Under the pieces are notes generated by a model. It saw only the letters and a program-made list of their open reading frames with translations. It did not search any database and was not told where the DNA came from. A program made the position numbers and the translations under genes. Positions 5,435-6,946 of a stretch of 6,946 bases of DNA are shown in pieces; positions within the stretch are counted from its first letter, which is position 1, and every line of letters starts with the position of its first letter. The DNA comes from Acidobacteriota bacterium (GTDB taxonomy: Bacteria > Acidobacteriota > Terriglobia > Terriglobales > Acidobacteriaceae): assembly GCA_003224995.1 (NCBI GenBank), contig QIAI01000379.1, forward strand, positions 18,652-25,597, given 5' to 3'.

Positions 5435-6292
5435 ATGAGCCTCTACAAACAGTTTCAGTCGCAATCCAAGAGTTTGGTGCTGGTGGCCGCGCTGTTCGTC
5501 GCTTCCCTGCCGGCTCATGCCGCGAACAAGGAAATGATCCAGCTGCAGACGCAGGTTCAACAGTTGCAGGAACAGATGACAGCGATGAAGACGAGCTTCG
5601 ACGAGCGCATGGGCGTCATGAAGAATCTGGTCGAGGCCAATACTGACGCATCCAACAAGACGACCGCGGCGATTACCACTCTGCAGAACTCGATCTCCAA
5701 ACAGCAGGGGGACTCCGCCGGCCACGTCGACCAGCTATCGGGACAGATCCAGGCCTTGAACGACACCTTGGATGAGTTGAAGGTCCGGTTGGCGAAGGTC
5801 AGCAAGCAGCTGGAGGACATGCAATCGGCACAACAGAGCATGGCTGCGAACCAGCAGGCCACTAAGGCGCAAGCCGACGCGCAAGCGCAGGCGCCGCCTC
5901 CGGACGTGCTGTATGCCAATGCACTGCGCGATTACAACGGCGCCAAGAACGATCTGGCGGCGCAGGAATTTACGGACTATATCAAGTTCTATCCCAACAC
6001 CGATCTCGCCGGGAATTCTTACTTCTACCTGGCTGAGCTCCAGTTCCGCGCCGGGAACTACCAGCAGGCGGTCGGCAATTACGACCTGGTTTTGCAGAAT
6101 TTCCCCAGCGGAAGCAAGGCGGCGTCAGCCCAGCTGAAGAAGGGATTCGCTCTTATCGAAATGGGTCAGAAAGATGACGGCGTTCAGGAATTACGGCACC
6201 TGATTCAGCGCTATCCCAAGACCAGCGAAGCGGTGCAGGCGCGAGATCGGTTGAGAAAGTTGGGAGTTTCTTCCGGCAAGCCAAACGCCTGA
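5435..6292 (+). CDS. cpoB: Cell division coordinator CpoB/YbgF (coiled coil plus TPR)
   Basis: CpoB is a periplasmic Tol-associated protein; in E. coli it coordinates septal peptidoglycan synthesis by PBP1B with outer-membrane constriction. The 285-residue precursor has a signal peptide (SLVLVAALFVASLPAHA, cleavage near residue 29), then a Gln-rich coiled coil from about 31 to 145 that should drive oligomerisation. After an Ala/Gln/Pro linker (146-157), TPR-like repeats occupy about 158-277, with successive units near LYANALRDYNGAKNDLAAQE, SYFYLAELQFRAGNYQQAVG and AQLKKGFALIEMGQKDDGVQ. The order signal, coiled coil, TPR is the family architecture. The ATG has AGGAAGG (5424-5430) four bases upstream. 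It is the last gene of the operon, as in many tol loci. Confidence 0.92.
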   Translation: MSLYKQFQSQSKSLVLVAALFVASLPAHAANKEMIQLQTQVQQLQEQMTAMKTSFDERMGVMKNLVEANTDASNKTTAAITTLQNSISKQQGDSAGHVDQLSGQIQALNDTLDELKVRLAKVSKQLEDMQSAQQSMAANQQATKAQADAQAQAPPPDVLYANALRDYNGAKNDLAAQEFTDYIKFYPNTDLAGNSYFYLAELQFRAGNYQQAVGNYDLVLQNFPSGSKAASAQLKKGFALIEMGQKDDGVQELRHLIQRYPKTSEAVQARDRLRKLGVSSGKPNA

Positions 6293-6302
6293 ACCAAGGA
6301 GA

Positions 6303-6322
6303 GGCGGGCGTTGCCGCCCGCC
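6303..6322. terminator. GC-rich hairpin between convergent genes, probable bidirectional terminator
   Basis: GGCGGGCG (6303-6310) pairs perfectly with CGCCCGCC (6315-6322) around a TTGC loop, 10 nt after the cpoB stop. The gene at 6343-6534 converges from the other side and ends 20 nt away. The stem is strong but no T run follows on the plus strand; on the minus strand the downstream sequence (TCTCCTTGGTTC) is only modestly T-rich. The site favours a shared terminator or an RNA end-stabilising hairpin. Confidence 0.55.
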
Positions 6323-6342
6323 GGGTTCATGCCTGCGAAGAT

Positions 6343-6534
6343 CTAGACGTGCTTTTTGTGATGGTGCTTGTGGTGGTGATGTTTCCCGCTCTTGCTGGCA
6401 GACGAGGCTTTCTTGCTGCTATCGCCCGGGGCTGAAGGTGGATTCGAAGTTCCTGGCGTCTGTGTCGTGGCCTGCGACCAGGCACCGATACTGAGAGCCG
6501 CCACAATCATGGTGAGGCAAAGCAAACGCTGCAT
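6343..6534 (-). CDS. Small exported His/Lys-rich protein of unknown function
   Basis: A 63-residue protein reads on the minus strand from the ATG at 6532-6534. The first 22 or so residues form a signal peptide (RLLCLTMIVAALSIGAWSQA, cleavage probably after WSQA or nearby). The mature part is short and disordered: a Thr/Pro/Ser stretch, a Lys/Ser/Ala stretch, and an end GKHHHHKHHHKKHV with eight His. This start is chosen over a longer upstream one (46 more codons, to 6672) because AGGAG lies six bases upstream and the signal peptide begins here. The His cluster could bind Zn, Ni, Cu or Co in the periplasm, and the Lys residues could bind anionic polymers; both are guesses from composition. I do not recognise the family. 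It converges on cpoB and is divergent from the gene at 6671. Confidence 0.7.
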   Translation of the reverse strand: MQRLLCLTMIVAALSIGAWSQATTQTPGTSNPPSAPGDSSKKASSASKSGKHHHHKHHHKKHV

Positions 6535-6670
6535 ACCCTTCTCCTGAAATTGGCCTGACTTGCTGCCGACCAGAGAATAAACCCTTTGCCGCCTGAAGTG
6601 TTTCACGGTACGCTGGCTGCTGTAGACGAAGAAGGTTCCCTTCGGCCACAGCATTTGAACAGGAGCATTC
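6535..6670. promoter_or_regulatory. Divergent intergenic region between the two small genes
   Basis: This 136-nt stretch separates two divergent starts and must hold any promoter for both. A ribosome site is clear at each end: AGGAG on the minus strand (6541-6545) and AGGAG on the plus strand (6661-6665). I see no convincing paired -35 and -10 on either strand; a minus-strand TATTCT near 6574-6579 is a weak candidate. Shared regulation is possible but not shown. Confidence 0.35.
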
Positions 6671-6892
6671 ATGACTCATCCGGAAAAAGACCAGGACCGC
6701 GAAAAAGGAGCCGTTGAACAGGACGAACGCACTCAAAAAGGCAATACATCGATGAATGGGCAGCTTGGACATCGGGACCAGAACTCGATGCTGAAGAATG
6801 CAGACAGCGATTTTCCCGAACCCGGTGAGAATCCGGAGCACACGGGGGAAAAGCAGGGCAAGAATGGACACGACCTGGACGACGTAGCGTGA
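6671..6892 (+). CDS. Small hydrophilic, probably disordered protein (hydrophilin-like)
   Basis: The 73-residue protein starts with MTHPEKDQDREKGAVEQDER and is made almost entirely of Asp, Glu, Lys, Gln, Asn, Gly and His, with very few aliphatic residues, no Cys or Trp, and no signal peptide or membrane segment. Eight Gly give about 11 percent, which with the extreme hydrophilicity fits the definition of a hydrophilin, a class tied to desiccation and osmotic stress. The central NSMLKNADSDFPEPGENPEH looks like a possible conserved core. AGGAG lies five bases before the ATG. No enzyme or binding domain is visible and I do not know the family; the stress role is inferred from composition only. 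It is divergent from the His-rich gene. The last 54 bases after its stop show nothing I can identify. Confidence 0.65.
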   Translation: MTHPEKDQDREKGAVEQDERTQKGNTSMNGQLGHRDQNSMLKNADSDFPEPGENPEHTGEKQGKNGHDLDDVA

Positions 6893-6946
6893 TGTGATCC
6901 TGCCCCTGTGACTAAAAGCAACTTGAGAGGATTACTGGTTTCAATT

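Noticed and set aside
6535..6672. Longer form of the His-rich protein with 46 extra N-terminal codons
   Set aside because: It would bury the signal peptide and ignores the AGGAG placed six bases before the internal ATG.

Overview
The window is a high-GC bacterial chromosome segment carrying a complete Tol-Pal cell-envelope locus in the order tolQ, tolR, a TonB/TolA-type energy transducer, tolB, pal, cpoB (ybgF). The 5' half of recN lies divergently upstream, and two small genes lie downstream. The presence of TolB, a Pal lipoprotein and CpoB implies a Gram-negative, diderm host. Several traits fit Acidobacteriota: a short TonB-like protein with a Gly-rich linker in the tolA slot, a Pal with a long Pro tract and an inserted Ig-like domain, and the style of the intergenic repeats. 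That lineage call is inference from remembered family features; no search was run.

Layout. Positions 1-776 (minus) are the first 258 codons of recN, cut by the window edge. Positions 777-1103 are a divergent intergenic region with a repeat-rich block (823-958) and candidate promoters facing both ways. Positions 1104-2945 hold the inner-membrane motor genes tolQ, tolR and the transducer, with overlaps of 67 and 17 nt that suggest translational coupling. Positions 2988-6292 hold the periplasmic and outer-membrane partners tolB, pal and cpoB, separated by gaps of 42, 160 and 211 nt that contain hairpins and a tandem duplication. A GC-rich hairpin at 6303-6322 closes the operon. Beyond it lie a convergent gene for a tiny exported His-rich protein (6343-6534, minus) and a divergent gene for a small, very hydrophilic protein (6671-6892, plus), both with good ribosome binding sites.

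How the genes work together. In the known system TolQ and TolR form a proton-driven motor that energises TolA. TolA acts across the periplasm on TolB and Pal, which tie the outer membrane to peptidoglycan and help it constrict at division. CpoB couples this to septal peptidoglycan synthesis. Gene content and order here match that machine.

I see no evidence for a wholly new system. The most notable points are an apparent loss of about 23 residues from one blade of the TolB propeller, a 30-bp-period duplication over the tolB stop codon, the unusually long tolQ/tolR overlap, a MITE-like repeat block between recN and tolQ, a possible leader ORF that ends in a GTGA overlap with pal, and the two uncharacterised small proteins at the right end.
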